NCBI GenBank assembly: GCA_963978905.1
Contig: OZ022259.1
Span: 45,278,727 to 45,342,726, forward strand
Direction of reading: 5' to 3'
DNA from: Trichostrongylus colubriformis
Taxonomy: Eukaryota; Nematoda; Chromadorea; Rhabditida; Trichostrongylidae
Length of the DNA stretch: 64,000 nt
Positions 10,135 through 21,429 of the stretch are shown here, piece by piece. The notes under the pieces are model-generated. The model searched no databases and was not told the origin of the DNA. It was given only the letters and a program-made list of their open reading frames with translations. Each line of letters begins with the position of its first letter. Within the stretch, counting starts at the first letter, position 1. A program made the position numbers and the translations under genes.

Positions 10135-13100
10135 TCACAAATAACATGGGATGAAACTGGAACTGGTGAAATCATCCAGGTAACTTCGCATTTCTGTTTT
10201 TAATAGCTCGGTTGAGACCACCAGGAGGTATGGCGACGCGTTGATAGGTTTCAGACCAGCATTCTTCAGCGATCTAAGAAACCATTGCTCGAAAAACTCG
10301 AGAAAACAGGAATCGTCGCTATAAATCATTCCACGAATCACATGCTGCTTCCCGCTATACAGACGCTGCAATGTGAGACATCACTTGACTTCTAAAAATT
10401 ACAATAATATGACTGACCTCAGCAAATGATCTCAAACCGTCGCGGGTAATTTGGTTCGGAGCGCCGATACAGAAATCAGCAGCAGTGAGCTGTGCGAGAA
10501 TGCAGTCGTCTATTGGAATAGTATCACCACAGGATAAATAAAAGTGTTTTCTTCTTACAATGAAAAAGAGAACTTCCCGACTGAGGGACCGAGGGGCATG
10601 GGGTCCAAGAAGACGAATTCCTGTGGGAGCAATCTCATGAAAGAATTGGAGAAGCATAGATTGGTTAACGGAATCCGATAAAAGATGTGCTATCGTCAAT
10701 AATTGTACTCGACAGCCCGCCTTTGATAGACATACCGAGATCGTCACCATCACAATATCGGTCAGCCCCTAAAATTATGAATAATATTAATGTTCTACAG
10801 ACCACAACGAAAAGGAATCTCTGTGATCTGAGTATTCTTCTCCAAAACAATCTGACCTTTTTATTCTGAAACTTGACTAACAATAAGCAGCATTGCTAGC
10901 CATAAGATGCTCGCTTTTCTTCATAGCAAAGCAGAAAACGAATTATCCTCGACCAACCTCGTCGATCTCCAGATGGAGGATATCAGCCTTTTTCAGTACT
11001 ATGTCAAGGATAGTTGTTAAAGAGTGAAGCCACGGAGGTCCCGAAGCAGATTGATCCGCAGAATTAGAGGGGTCACTTGCTTCTCGTATAATACTGTACG
11101 TCTTGAGATCGATGACCTACAAAAGGTGCGACCGTGTGAACACCTTGCTTTGCGTGAATAATTTCTCACTTCCAGTTATGATTCTGATTATACACTGGAA
11201 CATCATAGATCGTAATTGTTTAGTGTATATGAACATCAGCAAATAAATTACTTTCAGAATGACGTAACAAACAGAACGTAATGCATAACTCACCATAGAG
11301 ACTCCCTTCTCGCTACAGTTCAAATACAACAGAGATTGGTAACGAATGCCCTGCAACACAGTGTATCTACTGGAAGACTCTAGGAAAATCTGTTTTCAAA
11401 ATAGAAACGAATCGGCACTATTGAAGGCAACGTGTGGGGTAATTCAAGCATTCACGAAGGGACAGAAGTGGGGACTGTAAATGAAGGCTAAGGGTCCAGG
11501 GTTGTGGCGTAGTACTGTAAAAGACGCACTGAAAGACACCGGAAGGGAGCAATTTTGGCCTACGATAAACAATGGCAGTTCGTTCACTATGCCGCAATCG
11601 CACGCACGATGCCTTGCCAAGACGTCGAGTGTAAATTTATTGGATTTATTTGACAATAAACGGCTTTTTCCTACTCTTTCGCTTGTTCTCCCTTTCATTG
11701 TCCACTTGTTTGCTGCTTCACTTGTTTAGCAACATCTTCAATGGAATCTAATTAGCCTTACGCGACACCATCATGAATGGAATCAAATTCGACCTACGCG
11801 ACATCAAATGACATGTCGTCGGCTTCTGTACCCGTTACCAGCAGGCAAGTCGCTCACTAAAGTGTGCAGCTCGAGGTGAAGCGCGCTAGGATCGCTAGGA
11901 TCCCAAGGACGCATTTTCCCACGCGAGTTTCCCTACACATTATTTCGTCTGAACTCGAATATTCATTTACAAAGAATAGTGCCTCCAACATGCTTTCATT
12001 CCTTGTCTCCTTTCCGGTGCCTTTGAACTCTTCAACAGGGAACCACGCTGACATTTCGCTGTATTTTTTCCCATGAGTGAAAACGTTACATGTTGTCACG
12101 ACCGCCACACGTCACAGATTCACGTGGCACTTAACATACTTTAGCGTAAAAAATTTCGCCCAAAAAGCCAATGGCGAAAACATTTGTCTTGTTTAGCTGA
12201 TTTAGGGCAACTCTTAGTTTATTCTTAAGTGTTGCATTACCAGTAATTGCTGAACTTATCATACTCCACAGAGCGCTGAAACAGGGTCGAGCATGAAATC
12301 GGCGCATCTATGGTTGGAGCTGGCAGTGCTACGGTCGCCTTACAAAATCCTGACGTAAAGGTTCGTATAAAAAGAAGAAAAAAGTAAAAGATTATTGGAA
12401 AAATTACCCACGTCACAGTGGGCTGTTTCGCGATAAACGCGATAAAATGCGTTTCCGGTGGCGGCACATAGGTGCAGCGTTTCCGAATGAGCATCAAACG
12501 TGTAGGATGATGTTTTCCAGCGAAATAAAAATGATTTTCGCAGTCAGGTGATCAAGGGGCCTCTGGGGACAAATGTTAAGCATGCTATTCTTAGACGCTT
12601 GAGGCGCTAGAGCATAGACGTTTCACTTCGACTGAGTGTAATAATCGCAATCAGGAATACAAAGTCTCTCTGCGAAAACTATCAAGGGAATTTAACGATC
12701 GACCCTAAATAGGCGCGGACGCCTATATTACGGCTGCAAGATTTGGCGCGGATTTTTGCCTGAATAGTACCAATCCGTTTCATCTGCACTGTGCATTCGT
12801 GCGAACCACTGCTCATTCATTTGTGGTGGACCCTCCGGAGCCTTTTCATTCAACTTCGAAGCCATCATGTTATGACTGTTAGGCCGCCTTCATACTTCGC
12901 TGTGGTGGCGGCAGGGCGTAGCTGCTTCGTCTCTGCACCTCCGCCCGTACCACTCTGCCTCGTTGCCTATAAATGTAGCCACGCCCTGGAGCTGACTGGC
13001 ACGCCCTCGGCGCCGCCGAATATGAATTCAGCCTTGGGTGTCATCCTAATGCTTGCGACTCGCTCAGCGCTCCCCTCCCTTCCGCATTCGAGTAGAACGT

Positions 13101-13277
13101 GATTTTCTGTCTCACTATGTATTCGATGAGTCTCCTTTTCATCAATCGCTCATTGCATCGGATAAGTCCGAACATCTCCCAATTCACCAGTTGACAGTTG
13201 TCAAGATCGCTTCGACTGAGATTTTGGAGAATTTTCACTTGTAATCCTCGAGGTAGTCGACTCCATGGGAAAGTTTC
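10135..13277 (-). CDS. F-box protein gene 1 (nematode F-box type)
   Basis: Exons in transcript order are 13116-13277, 11294-11350, 10958-11116, 10418-10768 and 10135-10365. All junctions are phase 0 with GT and AG ends. The first exon holds an F-box-like helix set (LPRGLQVKILQNLSRSDL, then NCQLVNWEMF), which in other proteins binds SKP1 and docks substrates on SCF ubiquitin ligases. The remaining roughly 270 residues (for example YQSLLYLNCSEKG, KKADILHLEIDE, TAADFCIGAPNQIT) have the layout of C-terminal substrate domains in expanded nematode F-box families. I infer that role and do not recognise a named domain. The start codon was not found: exon 1 opens in phase 0 after an AG, so a short upstream exon is likely. 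A MITE-B copy and repeat R2 sit in intron 1. A paralog with the same exon plan lies at 28642-31430. Confidence 0.8.
11535..12110. repeat. Dispersed repeat R2, copy 1
   Basis: This is recognised by CCGGAAGGGAGCAATTTTGG and a following TTGCCAAGACGTCGAGTG-type segment. Versions occur at 30030-30620 (through the segmental duplication), 40915-41270 and 54240-54720. ORFs inside are not conserved between copies, so it is treated as non-coding. It lies in F-box intron 1. Confidence 0.65.
12881..13036. mobile_element. MITE-B copy 2
   Basis: It runs from AGGCCGCCTTCATACTTCG to TATGAATTCAGCCTTGG. The matching place in the duplicate has the same element (31042-31189), so it was inserted before the segmental duplication. 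It lies in intron 1 of F-box gene 1. Confidence 0.65.
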
Positions 13278-13504
13278 CTAAATTTCAAGATTATCAGCTC
13301 TGCTGCTGGAGAAGGCAAAGCGGCTCAACTGGCTCTGAGTCAAATCTAAAATTTGAATATTTTTAACCGCGAAAATGGGATACGATGAAGCTCATGAATA
13401 TATTAGGTTGTGCAGCAACCTTGTGCAGTTTTTTTATCCTCTAACTTTCTCTTCAACTTGCGACAAAGTTTATATATGCGTTCGATAGAGCTTATTTTGC
13501 TCTA

Positions 13505-14441
13505 CAGGGTGGCTCCTATTTATTTGCGCGTGGTTTGTTACTAATAACTTCAACAAAAAACAACGGTTACACAATCTGATACAACTTCTATGTAGAGCAA
13601 TGCATAACAATCGTTCACTCGAGAAGATGTTCGATATGAGCTCCTTTTGCAGCAATACAGGCCTTCAGTCTCTTCTCCACCGACATCACTGTGGGCCGCA
13701 GGTAGGTGACGTCGATATCGTCCCACGCCTTCTGAAGTGAAGCTTAAAGAGCGTTCAAACTTTGCGGCCTTCTCGAGGAGACCTTCTGCTGCAAGAAGCC
13801 CCACACAGCGAAATCCGTCGGATTCAGATCAAGCGAGTTAGTAGGCCAGAAGGCCTTCGTCCAGTAGCCAGGAAAGTGACTCTCGCAGAGTGCAAGTGTG
13901 GATCTCGCAGAATGAGCAGGTGCCCAGTCCTGTTGGAGCACGCATTGACAACTGACAAAACTTTCAGCAACCCAGGGGAGTCTTTGAGTGCTATCTTCCC
14001 AAAGATTAAGATTTCATTAGGTTGTAAGGAACGTTTTGGCCGGTTTTAGCAATTTCGAATTCGGGAGATCATAACTTGGTCCAAACTGCATCTTTTCTTA
14101 CAAAATAAGCACCATTTGATTCGCTACGCTTTTGACAATATATTGGATATTTGCATATCCCATTTTGATCAAGGGTTGATGATTTATATAGCGGAAGGCG
14201 TGGGACGGTATCGACGTCATCTTCCTGCGGCCCACAGTGATGTCGCATGGTGGGAGTGGAGAAGACACTGAAGGCCTGTATTGCTGCAAAAGAAGCTCAT
14301 TCCGGACATGTTCTCAAGCGAATGATTATTAGGCATTGCTCTACATAGAAGTTGTATCAGATTGTACAACCGTTGTTTTTTGTTGAAGTTATTAGTAATA
14401 AACTACGCCAAACTACGCGCAAATAATTAGGAGCCACCCTG
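13505..14441. mobile_element. Mariner-derived element with duplicated inverted 3' ends
   Basis: The termini are CAGGGTGGCTCCTA and its inverse, flanked by TA at 13503-13504 and 14442-14443. The terminal similarity runs much deeper than a normal inverted repeat: about 240 bp of each end, including the last codons of the transposase, is present in inverse orientation on both sides (13505-13745 and 14190-14441). The element therefore looks like two 3' ends joined head to head, with part of the catalytic region kept on one side only. Confidence 0.8.
13617..13941 (-). pseudogene. Mariner transposase C-terminal remnant
   Basis: On the minus strand, the segment encoding DWAPAHSAR, WPTNSLDLNP and FAVWGFLQQKV is the typical end of a mariner/Tc1 DDE transposase catalytic core, where the last acidic residue follows the SPDLNP-like motif. 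Reading continues through an in-frame TAA after LNAL into DVTYLRPTVMSVEKRLKAC and ends at 13617. There is no N-terminal half, so it is inactive. Confidence 0.8.
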
Positions 14442-14639
14442 TACAAAATGGTGCTATTTTTTGATTTTGAATAGCAAAGAGTCACAGAAATCAAGAAAGA
14501 AAACAATCAGCACCATTCTGTAGAACAGAAGAAGCCCCATATATAACTCAATAAACACTCTCTCGGAACGTGTAGAAAGCTTTGTGAAACACAGGGAACA
14601 AAAAAAAAACCCCCACGAACTCATTGCACAGCCTAATTT

Positions 14640-14982
14640 GGAGGAACTGGGAATGCACCTGGCAGACATCAACATTTGTTCGATTCAGTGGAACATCGCG
14701 AAGGCTAGTGGTCTTTTCTGAGGTGGTTCCGATGGTGTCGCCATCTAAACAACGAGTTTTATCGTTAGTCCTTGTGAACGGAGCAATAGGTTCGTGGACT
14801 GGAACGGACGAAGCACATCACGAGCGAATGAAGCGTAAGGCCTTTTTGAGTGTAGAAACCTCTCCCACGGAAAAATGGCGAGCATTGTGGTGCTCTCCGC
14901 ACGCAGAACTTTCACAATCATGCTGTTTTACCCGAATCGTGTCAGTAGCTAGCTACGACTGTATAAAATATGAACGTAAATA
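14640..14982. other. Right flank of duplication copy 1
   Basis: Positions 14640-14870 match 35868-36055 in the duplicate. Small ORFs on both strands differ between the copies by frameshifts, so I call no gene. Confidence 0.4.
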
Positions 14983-16357
14983 TTGGGTTGGAGAATAAGT
15001 CCCCGCCGTTTTTTTTATCCCCGTTTTTCACATTGCTCCCTTCATTCTTCGACAGAGCTTATATATGTTTTCGATAGAGCTTTCTCTGCTCTACAAAATG
15101 CTACTACCTGTTTTTCGATTCTTTCGACCACCTAATATTTATGAGATTTGGAAATGAAGTAAGCTGAAGTCAAAAAATTGGCACTTGCGCGCCTCATCTT
15201 TCTCGTTTGCCATCGAGATCAAAAAATGTATGTATACATGTTTCGAGAGAGCTTTTTCAGCTCTACAGAATGGTACTACTTTTTATTCAAATCGCTCGAC
15301 TTTTTGCTGTTTTTAAAACTCAGAAATGCAGTACTCGCAAAAGTAAGCACTTTCGTTATCTCCTCTTCCTCGCCTGTCATCGAGATTGGAGAGGATGCGT
15401 ATATATGCAATCGATAGAGCTTTTTTTTTTTGCTTTACAAGATAATATCACTCTTCTTTTGTATCCTCTCATATTTCACCATGTAGAAATAAGCTTCCAA
15501 CTGTTTTCAATTCAAAACTACGTAATAAAAAAATTTTTTCGCAGAGTGCTCCTTATCATTCGATGGAGCTCCTTTCGCTCTACAAGGTTATGCTTACAGC
15601 TTTAGTTAGAATTGATTTTTGCCATTTTTTAGAACATTTAAAAGTCGACGAAATCGAGCATTTTTGACAGATGTGGTCGAAAATGCTCGATTTCGTCGAC
15701 TTTTGAATGATTCAAAAAATGGCAAAAACCAATTCTAACCAAAGCCGTAAACATAACCTTGTAGAGCGAAAAGAGCTCCATCGAATGATAAGGAGCACTC
15801 TGCCAAAAAATTTATTTTTATTACGCAATTTGAATTGAAAAACAGATGGAAGCTTATTTCTACATGGTAAAATATGAGAGGATACAAAAGATGGGTGGTA
15901 TGTTTTGTAGAGCAAAAAAAGCACTGTCGATTGAATATATGCACATCCTCTCCAATCTCGATGGTAGGCGAGGAGGAGGAGATAACGAAAGTGCTTACTT
16001 TTGCGAGTACTGCATTTGTGAGTTTTAAAAACAACAAAAAGTTGAGCTATTTGAATAAAAAGTAGTACCATTCTGTAGAGCTGAAAAAGCTCTCTCGAAA
16101 CATGTATACATACATTTTTTGATCTCGATGGCAAACGAGAAAGATGAGGCGCGCAAGTGCCAATTTTTTGCCTACAGCTTACTTCATTTCCAAACCTCAT
16201 AAATATTAGGTGGTCGAAAGAATCGAAAAACAGACAGTAGCATTTTGTAGAGCAGAAAAAGCTCTATCGAAAACATATATTAGCTCTGTCGAAGAATGAA
16301 GGGAACTATGTGAAAAGCGGGGATAAAAAAACGGCGGGGACTTATTCCTCAACCCAA
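14983..16357. mobile_element. Foldback element FB-2, 1.4-kb palindrome
   Basis: It has the same termini as FB-1 (left TTGGGTTGGAGAATAAGTCC, right inverse), flanked by TA at 14981-14982 and 16358-16359. The centre is near 15671, where GTCGACGAAATCGAGCA faces its inverse. Both arms contain the AGAGC-(T)n-GCTCT hairpin units. Open frames on both strands are by-products of the palindrome. Confidence 0.88.
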
Positions 16358-17250
16358 TACTACATTGGCTTGACATCCACAAGGCAGAACGCTTATTCGT
16401 GCTTGAAGGGACAGCGCAATCTCAAACAGTATGCAATTCCACGAAAGCTTCCTTTACATATACTTTAGATCCCGGGATCACACCCTGACCAGCGACTTAG
16501 CATCCATGTTAGCGCTAATTTGGCCCAAAGACGTTTAGCACTAGCATCGCGCTTGTAAATCCGCCCTGTAAACGCGCCCAGCTGGATTCCGGACCTCCAT
16601 GACTCGATCCTTTTCAGGACGGAGCCCATACCATCAAGGAGACGTCTGACAACAACGAAGGAGGACGGTCGACCCCTTCTTCATTATCTACCTCATGTCG
16701 GTTCGCCCCACGACATGTACAAACCACTTCGCAGCGCTTGATTGGGCGTGGCCTACGGACTTGGGTGAGAGTGCATCGAACTCTTTAACCCTGCCATACA
16801 TTCTCACACGTGCCAAGCACTCTCACACTCGCCACTCACCCAAGTCCGCAGGCACGCCCAATCAAGCGCTGTGAAATGGATTGTATGTGTTCCTCTGTTG
16901 TCTAACAGGCGTGATGGCATTTCCTCATTACGCCTTAGGCAAATGATCTCTTAGCCTTCTGCTCACGTGTTGATTCCGTTGCCCAGTCGTAGTACTCGTA
17001 GTAGCCTGTTGTTCCAAGATGGATTCAGTTGCGATGCGACGAACACACAGGGAGAGGAATGATTTATTAGACCGACACAACCCCTTTTATGCACTCCACA
17101 ATCACTATCCATCCTCTCTTCTTCCTATCATCCTCACTCTCTTCATTCTCACATACCACACCGCTCCCCTACAGATTCTTACTCACGTAATCGTTTTACA
17201 ATCGTTTGTTATCAACCTCGAAAGACCATATCCTACTATATATAATTCGC
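16358..17250. other. Intergenic with one inverted repeat
   Basis: No gene seen. Arms of about 37 bp (GCGCTTGATTGGGCGTGG at about 16736, and its inverse ending at 16872) enclose about 60 bp that includes TCTCACAC repeats. This may be a small MITE. The rest is unremarkable. Confidence 0.5.
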
Positions 17251-17256
17251 TTAGTA

Positions 17257-17260
<4 letters not shown>

Positions 17261-17289
<29 letters not shown>
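17261..17289 (+). repeat. (TG)n microsatellite
   Basis: About fourteen TG dinucleotides are followed by TTTGTCCGTCTGTC. It lies 240 bp before the satellite array. Confidence 0.95.
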
Positions 17290-17292
<3 letters not shown>

Positions 17293-17499
17293 TCCGTCTG
17301 TCACGAAATTCATATCTCGCGTCGCAGCAAAGCTAGGACGCTGAATTTTACAAGTGATATAGGGGGTGCCAAGGGAACCTCAGCGGTGGTGGACCGGAAG
17401 TGATAGCAGCTGATAAGGGCTGATAAGGAGCCTCGGAAGGCAAATGTCACAAAATCCGTTCAGCCTTTCGAGTTGATCCTGAAGCGCTGACACCCATAG

Positions 17500-18930
17500 G
17501 TGTTTTGCGGGATGGGACGGGGACATTAATGGTGGGTGACTCGCATTGACAACGGTTGATAAGATTCGATAAGGAGCGTAAAAAGGCTGGAGTCGTCGAA
17601 TCCGTTTCGCTTTTCGCATTGATCCAGGAGCGCTCATACTCACAGGTCTCTTGCGGAGTGGGATGGGGACATTGATGGTGGGTGATCCACATTGATAACG
17701 GTTGATAAGATTCGATAATGAACGTAAAAAGGCTGGAGTCGTCGAATCCGTTTCGCCTTTCGCGTTGATCCAAGAGCGCTGACACTCATGGGTGTTTAGC
17801 AGGCTGGGACGGGGACATTAATAGTGGGTGATCCAAGTTGATAATGGTTGACGAGATCTGATAATGAGCACGAGAAGGCAAATGTCGTCGAATTCGTTTT
17901 GCCTTTCGCGTTGATCCAAGAGCGCTGACATTTATAAGTGCTTTGCGGGATGGGGCAGGAACATTAATAGTGGGTGACTCGCACTGATAACGGTTGATAA
18001 GATTCGATAAGGAGCGTAAAAAGGCTAGAGTCGTCAAATTCGTTTGACCTTTCGCGTTGATCAAAGAGCGCTGACACTCATGGGTGTTTAGCAGGCTGGG
18101 ACGGGGACATTAATAGTGGGTGATCCAAGTTGATAATGGTTGACGAGATCTGATAATGAGCACGAGAAGGCAAATGTCGTCGAATTCGTTTTGCCTTTCG
18201 CGTTGATCCAAGAGCGCTGGCATTTATAAGTGTTTTGCGGGATGGGGCAGGAACATTAATGGTGGGTGACTCGCATTGACAACGGTTGATAAGATTCGAT
18301 AAGGAGCGTAAAAAGGCTGGAGTCGTCAAATCCGTTTCGCTTTTCGCATTGATCCAGGAGCGCTCATACTCACAGGTCTCTTGCGGAGTGGGACGGGGAC
18401 ATTGATGGTGGGTGATCCACATTGATAACGGTTGATAAGATTCGATAATGAACGTAAAAAGGCTGGAGTCGTCGTATCCGTTTCGCCTTTCGCGTTGATC
18501 CAAGAGCGCTGACACTCATGGGTGTTTAGCAGGCTGGGACGGGGACATTAATAGTGGGTGATCCAAGTTGATAATGGTTGACGAGATCTGATAATGAGCA
18601 CGAGAAGGCAAATGTCGTCGAATTCGTTTTGCCTTTCGCGTTGATCCAAGAGCGCTGACATTTATAAGTGTTTTGCGGGATGGGGCAGGAACATTAATAG
18701 TGGGTGACTCGCACTGATAACGGTTGATAAGATTCGATAAGGAGCGTAAAAAGGCTAGAGTCGTCAAATTCGTTTCGCCTTTCGCGTTGATCCAAGAGCG
18801 CTGAAACTCATGGGTGTTTAGCAGGGTGGGACGGGGGCATTAATAGTGGGTGATCCAAACTGATAATGGTTGATAAGCTTCGATTAGGAGCCTGAGAAAG
18901 GAAATGTCACCGAGGCCAGCTTGCTTCTAC
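17500..18930. repeat. 146-bp satellite array with 730-bp higher-order repeat
   Basis: The anchor motif (A or G followed by GTGGGTGA) recurs at 17531, 17677, 17823, 17969, 18115, 18261, 18407, 18553, 18699 and 18845, always exactly 146 bp apart. Monomers are of distinct types, told apart by the text after the anchor (CTCGCATTG, TCCACATTG, TCCAAGTTG, CTCGCACTG). The type order repeats after five monomers, so 17531 matches 18261, 17677 matches 18407 and so on: a 730-bp higher-order unit present about twice. The edges decay into divergent copies before 17500 and after 18930. The array is read as non-coding. Confidence 0.93.
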
Positions 18931-19512
18931 GGCTAACAGTGGAATGTTCTTATTCGCAGGTGTTGTAGGGTACCTCAATGGTACTGTTGGGTACAGGAGC
19001 CTCAGTGAAACTGATAACAGCTTACAGTGACTGATAAGAACCGTTAGGAATTGGATGGTGTGAAATACTTGCTAACATTGTACGACCGCTTTAGCAAAAG
19101 CGTCTGATGCGCAGTGGCATCGGGTGAACATATTTTGTTTATGTTCTGATATCACTGACCGATGTATCGACCGCTGAATGTCTGGCGTTCTAAAAAATGG
19201 TGCGTTTCTCTTGATAATGCGATCTCTATTGATAATCATGATACAACCTATTTTTGTGATAGCAAAGCAAGCGGTTCACTCGAAATCATTTTCTAATGCG
19301 GTACAGCAACACTGGGTATCGACCGCTAGACTATGTAAAATTTCAAGTAGTGAAGCATGTTTACGAAAACGATAAAAATCGATAAGCGGGATATGACCTA
19401 CCATCAATGTGTACGAATTAGATTCTCAGCAAGTGATCTATTTGTTACCAATCGATGCAATCGAATACAAAACTATCGATTTCCAAACTACCCAACTCCC
19501 AATGATGACCAG
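18931..19512. other. Satellite edge and unannotated sequence
   Basis: Positions 18931-19060 contain decayed satellite-like text (ACTGATAACAG, CTGATAAGAACC). Beyond that I see no gene or repeat I can support. Confidence 0.4.
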
Positions 19513-19757
19513 TTGGCTGGCGCACACTACTGCGCGCGAGTCATGTGGATTACGTGCAAAATGGGTTCCATGCGAAGCGATTGAAGTATACCGATACCGA
19601 AATGCTTTTTTATCACGCCATCTTCTCTGCTTTTTTGCAATCCAATAGCTCAGCTGAAAGCAGAGGGAAGGAAACCGCTGTGATCGGGCCGAACACACCC
19701 ATTTTGCACAACATCGCCATGAATCGCGCGCAGTGATCTGCGCCAGCCAACTGGTAC
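19513..19757. mobile_element. Palindromic MITE-D
   Basis: The termini ACCAGTTGGCTGGCGCA and TGCGCCAGCCAACTGGT are exact inverses. Further inner matches (GTGCAAAATGGGT facing ACCCATTTTGCAC) make about 60-bp arms. It is non-coding, and no second copy was noticed in the window. Confidence 0.75.
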
Positions 19758-20080
19758 CGATATAATGCACGTTCCCCAGTGCCAAGATGCTTACTCGCCG
19801 AAGCTTTTCTATGTGATACACACCTTTTTTATGGGGTGTAGGAAGTGTACCCTTATGACACGACTTCGCACCAAGGCGTGTCGCAAGCGAAGCGATGCGT
19901 ACGAGCTCAAGGCGCCGTGTTGTTGGGTCCCGAGACGATCACAAGTCAATTGCGAAAGGCTCCCTTAGCGTTGCCGTGTAATCGCTATAAGAAACAACTC
20001 TAGCGCGCGCTTAGCTCCCATATACCGCGTTGCTCGTCGCTCGTCGTGGTGTGAAATCCTGACATAATGGTACACAGCCT

Positions 20081-20310
20081 GGGGTGTACGCCATTATGAC
20101 AGAAAATTAGCGTGGCCGCGTTCAGCGCTCGACTTGATGCTGAGCTATGGGGGCCGTATTGGTTGAATCCTGAAGCGATTTCAGCTAGAATGAGGCGTAG
20201 AGCATCGTCCAGCTCCGGACCAATACGATACGGCGCGCATAGCTCGCATCATCGCGTCTACACCGAACGGCGCAAAGCGAATTTTCTGTCATAATGGGAG
20301 GTGTGTACCC
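20081..20310. mobile_element. MITE-A copy 2
   Basis: The left end is GGGTGTACGCCATTATGACA and the right end is the inverse, with AATTTTCTGTCATAATGG and GTGTACCC. It has the best preserved termini of the four copies. It lies against the left end of the larger element 20296-21330, sharing its GTGTACCC motif. Confidence 0.7.
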
Positions 20311-21330
20311 TAATGTCAGGACGCCGCGCGGCACAAAGCGGCGAGCGACATTTTCGCACGAGTTCTATGCCTTGGTGGAAATCGCGTGTGATTGCACCAG
20401 AAGGGCGGCGACCGTATCGACGCCTACCTTTATTCATATTGGCGGTGATATTGAGTTTGCTTCTGAATTTGTTGTATTTTAATAGTCGGGATTCGCATGA
20501 ATTAGTTCATCTTGCATGGTTTCAATTTATTTTTAGTTGATGATAGTGTTTTGCATGCAGTCATTCCAATTTCTATGCTGCGTTACCTATTATTTCCATC
20601 ATTTTTGCTATCCCGAAACTTTCTTTTGCTACCTATGTCGCACTATAGTTAAATTAATTGTGTTATTGTATTATTTTGTCATTAACGTATTGTTTGAATT
20701 GTATCAAGTTGATCAGTGCCATCTTGCGGGTCATGTAAAGTCGGGGAGGGGGGGGGACGCGAAATTTTCACCCACGTCAAAGCTTCTTTCTCCCAGGCTT
20801 AGGCTAAGACAGTTGAAACCTATGCTTTGACTGATGCTTTTTCATGTGGAAAGAGGGGATATCAATTTTAGCCTAAGCCTAGAGTGGGAAAGGAGCTTCG
20901 ACGTCGACGCAAAGTAGCGTCTCCTCCCCCCCCCCCCCCCCCCCCCCGACTTTATTTGACCCAAGTACAGTAGACTAGCACAATCCTTCTATGCGTTAAA
21001 GAAGTAATAAGCAGATGGTGTCAGTATCGTACTCCGGGTAGGGAACGTCATGTGAAAAACCGAGCGAAGTTGTAGGACTACCTACTATTTCTTGTGTGAA
21101 CACTGAAACACTAAGTGAGCTAAATTCATGCATATCTAAATGAAAGCAATACAAAAACAAGTGCAATATAGCGGCAAAGTGAATAAGAATAGGCGTCGAT
21201 ACGATCGCCGCCCTTTTTGTGCAATTACACGCGATTCCTACCGAGGGCAGACTATTCGCACGTCAATGTCGTGCGGAGAACGTCGCGATGTGGCGTCCTG
21301 ACGTTAGGGTACACACCCTCATAATGGCAT
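20296..21330. mobile_element. Terminal-inverted-repeat element, about 1 kb, with nested MITE
   Basis: The left end (about 20303-20425) and the right end (about 21205-21330) are inverse copies. GTGTGTACCCTAATGTCAGG faces CCTGACGTTAGGGTACACAC, and GGCGGCGACCGTATCGACGC faces its inverse near 21192-21212. No transposase is seen in the AT-rich interior. A poly-G-ended MITE is inserted in the middle. Confidence 0.65.
20729..20963. mobile_element. MITE with poly-G/poly-C termini and telomere-like core
   Basis: The outer arms are GGGTCATGTAAAGTCGGGG and the inverse CCCCGACTTTATTTGACCC. The arms continue into a G run (20746-20755, interrupted) on the left and 22 consecutive C (20926-20947) on the right, then GACGC facing GCGTC. 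The core holds AGGCTTAGGCTAA facing TTAGCCTAAGCCT, two half-copies of the nematode telomere repeat TTAGGC in inverse orientation. It is non-coding. Confidence 0.75.
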
Positions 21331-21429
21331 GCACCCTTTTTTCTGTGTCTCACAGATAGGAGTAATTGATAGACTTTATGATATTTTCGCAACGGGACGT
21401 GCGGCGTGCGACATAATTCGAGCTAGGAA

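Larger units (their letters stand above)
13403..14636. mobile_element. Old foldback relative hosting a nested mariner
   Basis: The left end TTAGGTTGTGCAGCAACC and the right end CATTGCACAGCCTAA are inverse-related. The flanks of the nested element carry the same GATAGAGC-TTATTTT-GCTCTAC hairpin unit as FB-1 and FB-2. The mariner at 13505-14441 interrupts it inside one such unit. It is non-coding apart from the nested element. Confidence 0.6.
6545..14870. other. Segmental duplication, copy 1
   Basis: This block is collinear and in the same orientation as about 25680-36060. Shared landmarks in order are the two first BBS4 exons, the intergenic text around 9080-9350, all five F-box exons, repeat R2, a MITE-B copy, and the 14640-14870 flank. 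The intervening elements differ between the copies. Divergence is visible but moderate, with many exons alignable by eye. Confidence 0.85.

Noticed and set aside
11857..12108. ORF in repeat R2 as an F-box exon
   Set aside because: The segment also occurs outside F-box genes (40915, 54240) and its frame is not conserved; the F-box exons join in phase without it.
14983..16357. Long ORFs on both strands (up to 162 codons) within FB-2
   Set aside because: They are mirror products of the palindrome, contain no domain signs, and are repeated out of frame in FB-1.
17380..18767. Minus-strand ORFs across the satellite as a repeat protein gene
   Set aside because: The 146-bp period is not a codon multiple, so the peptide would not repeat; there is no start or splice context.
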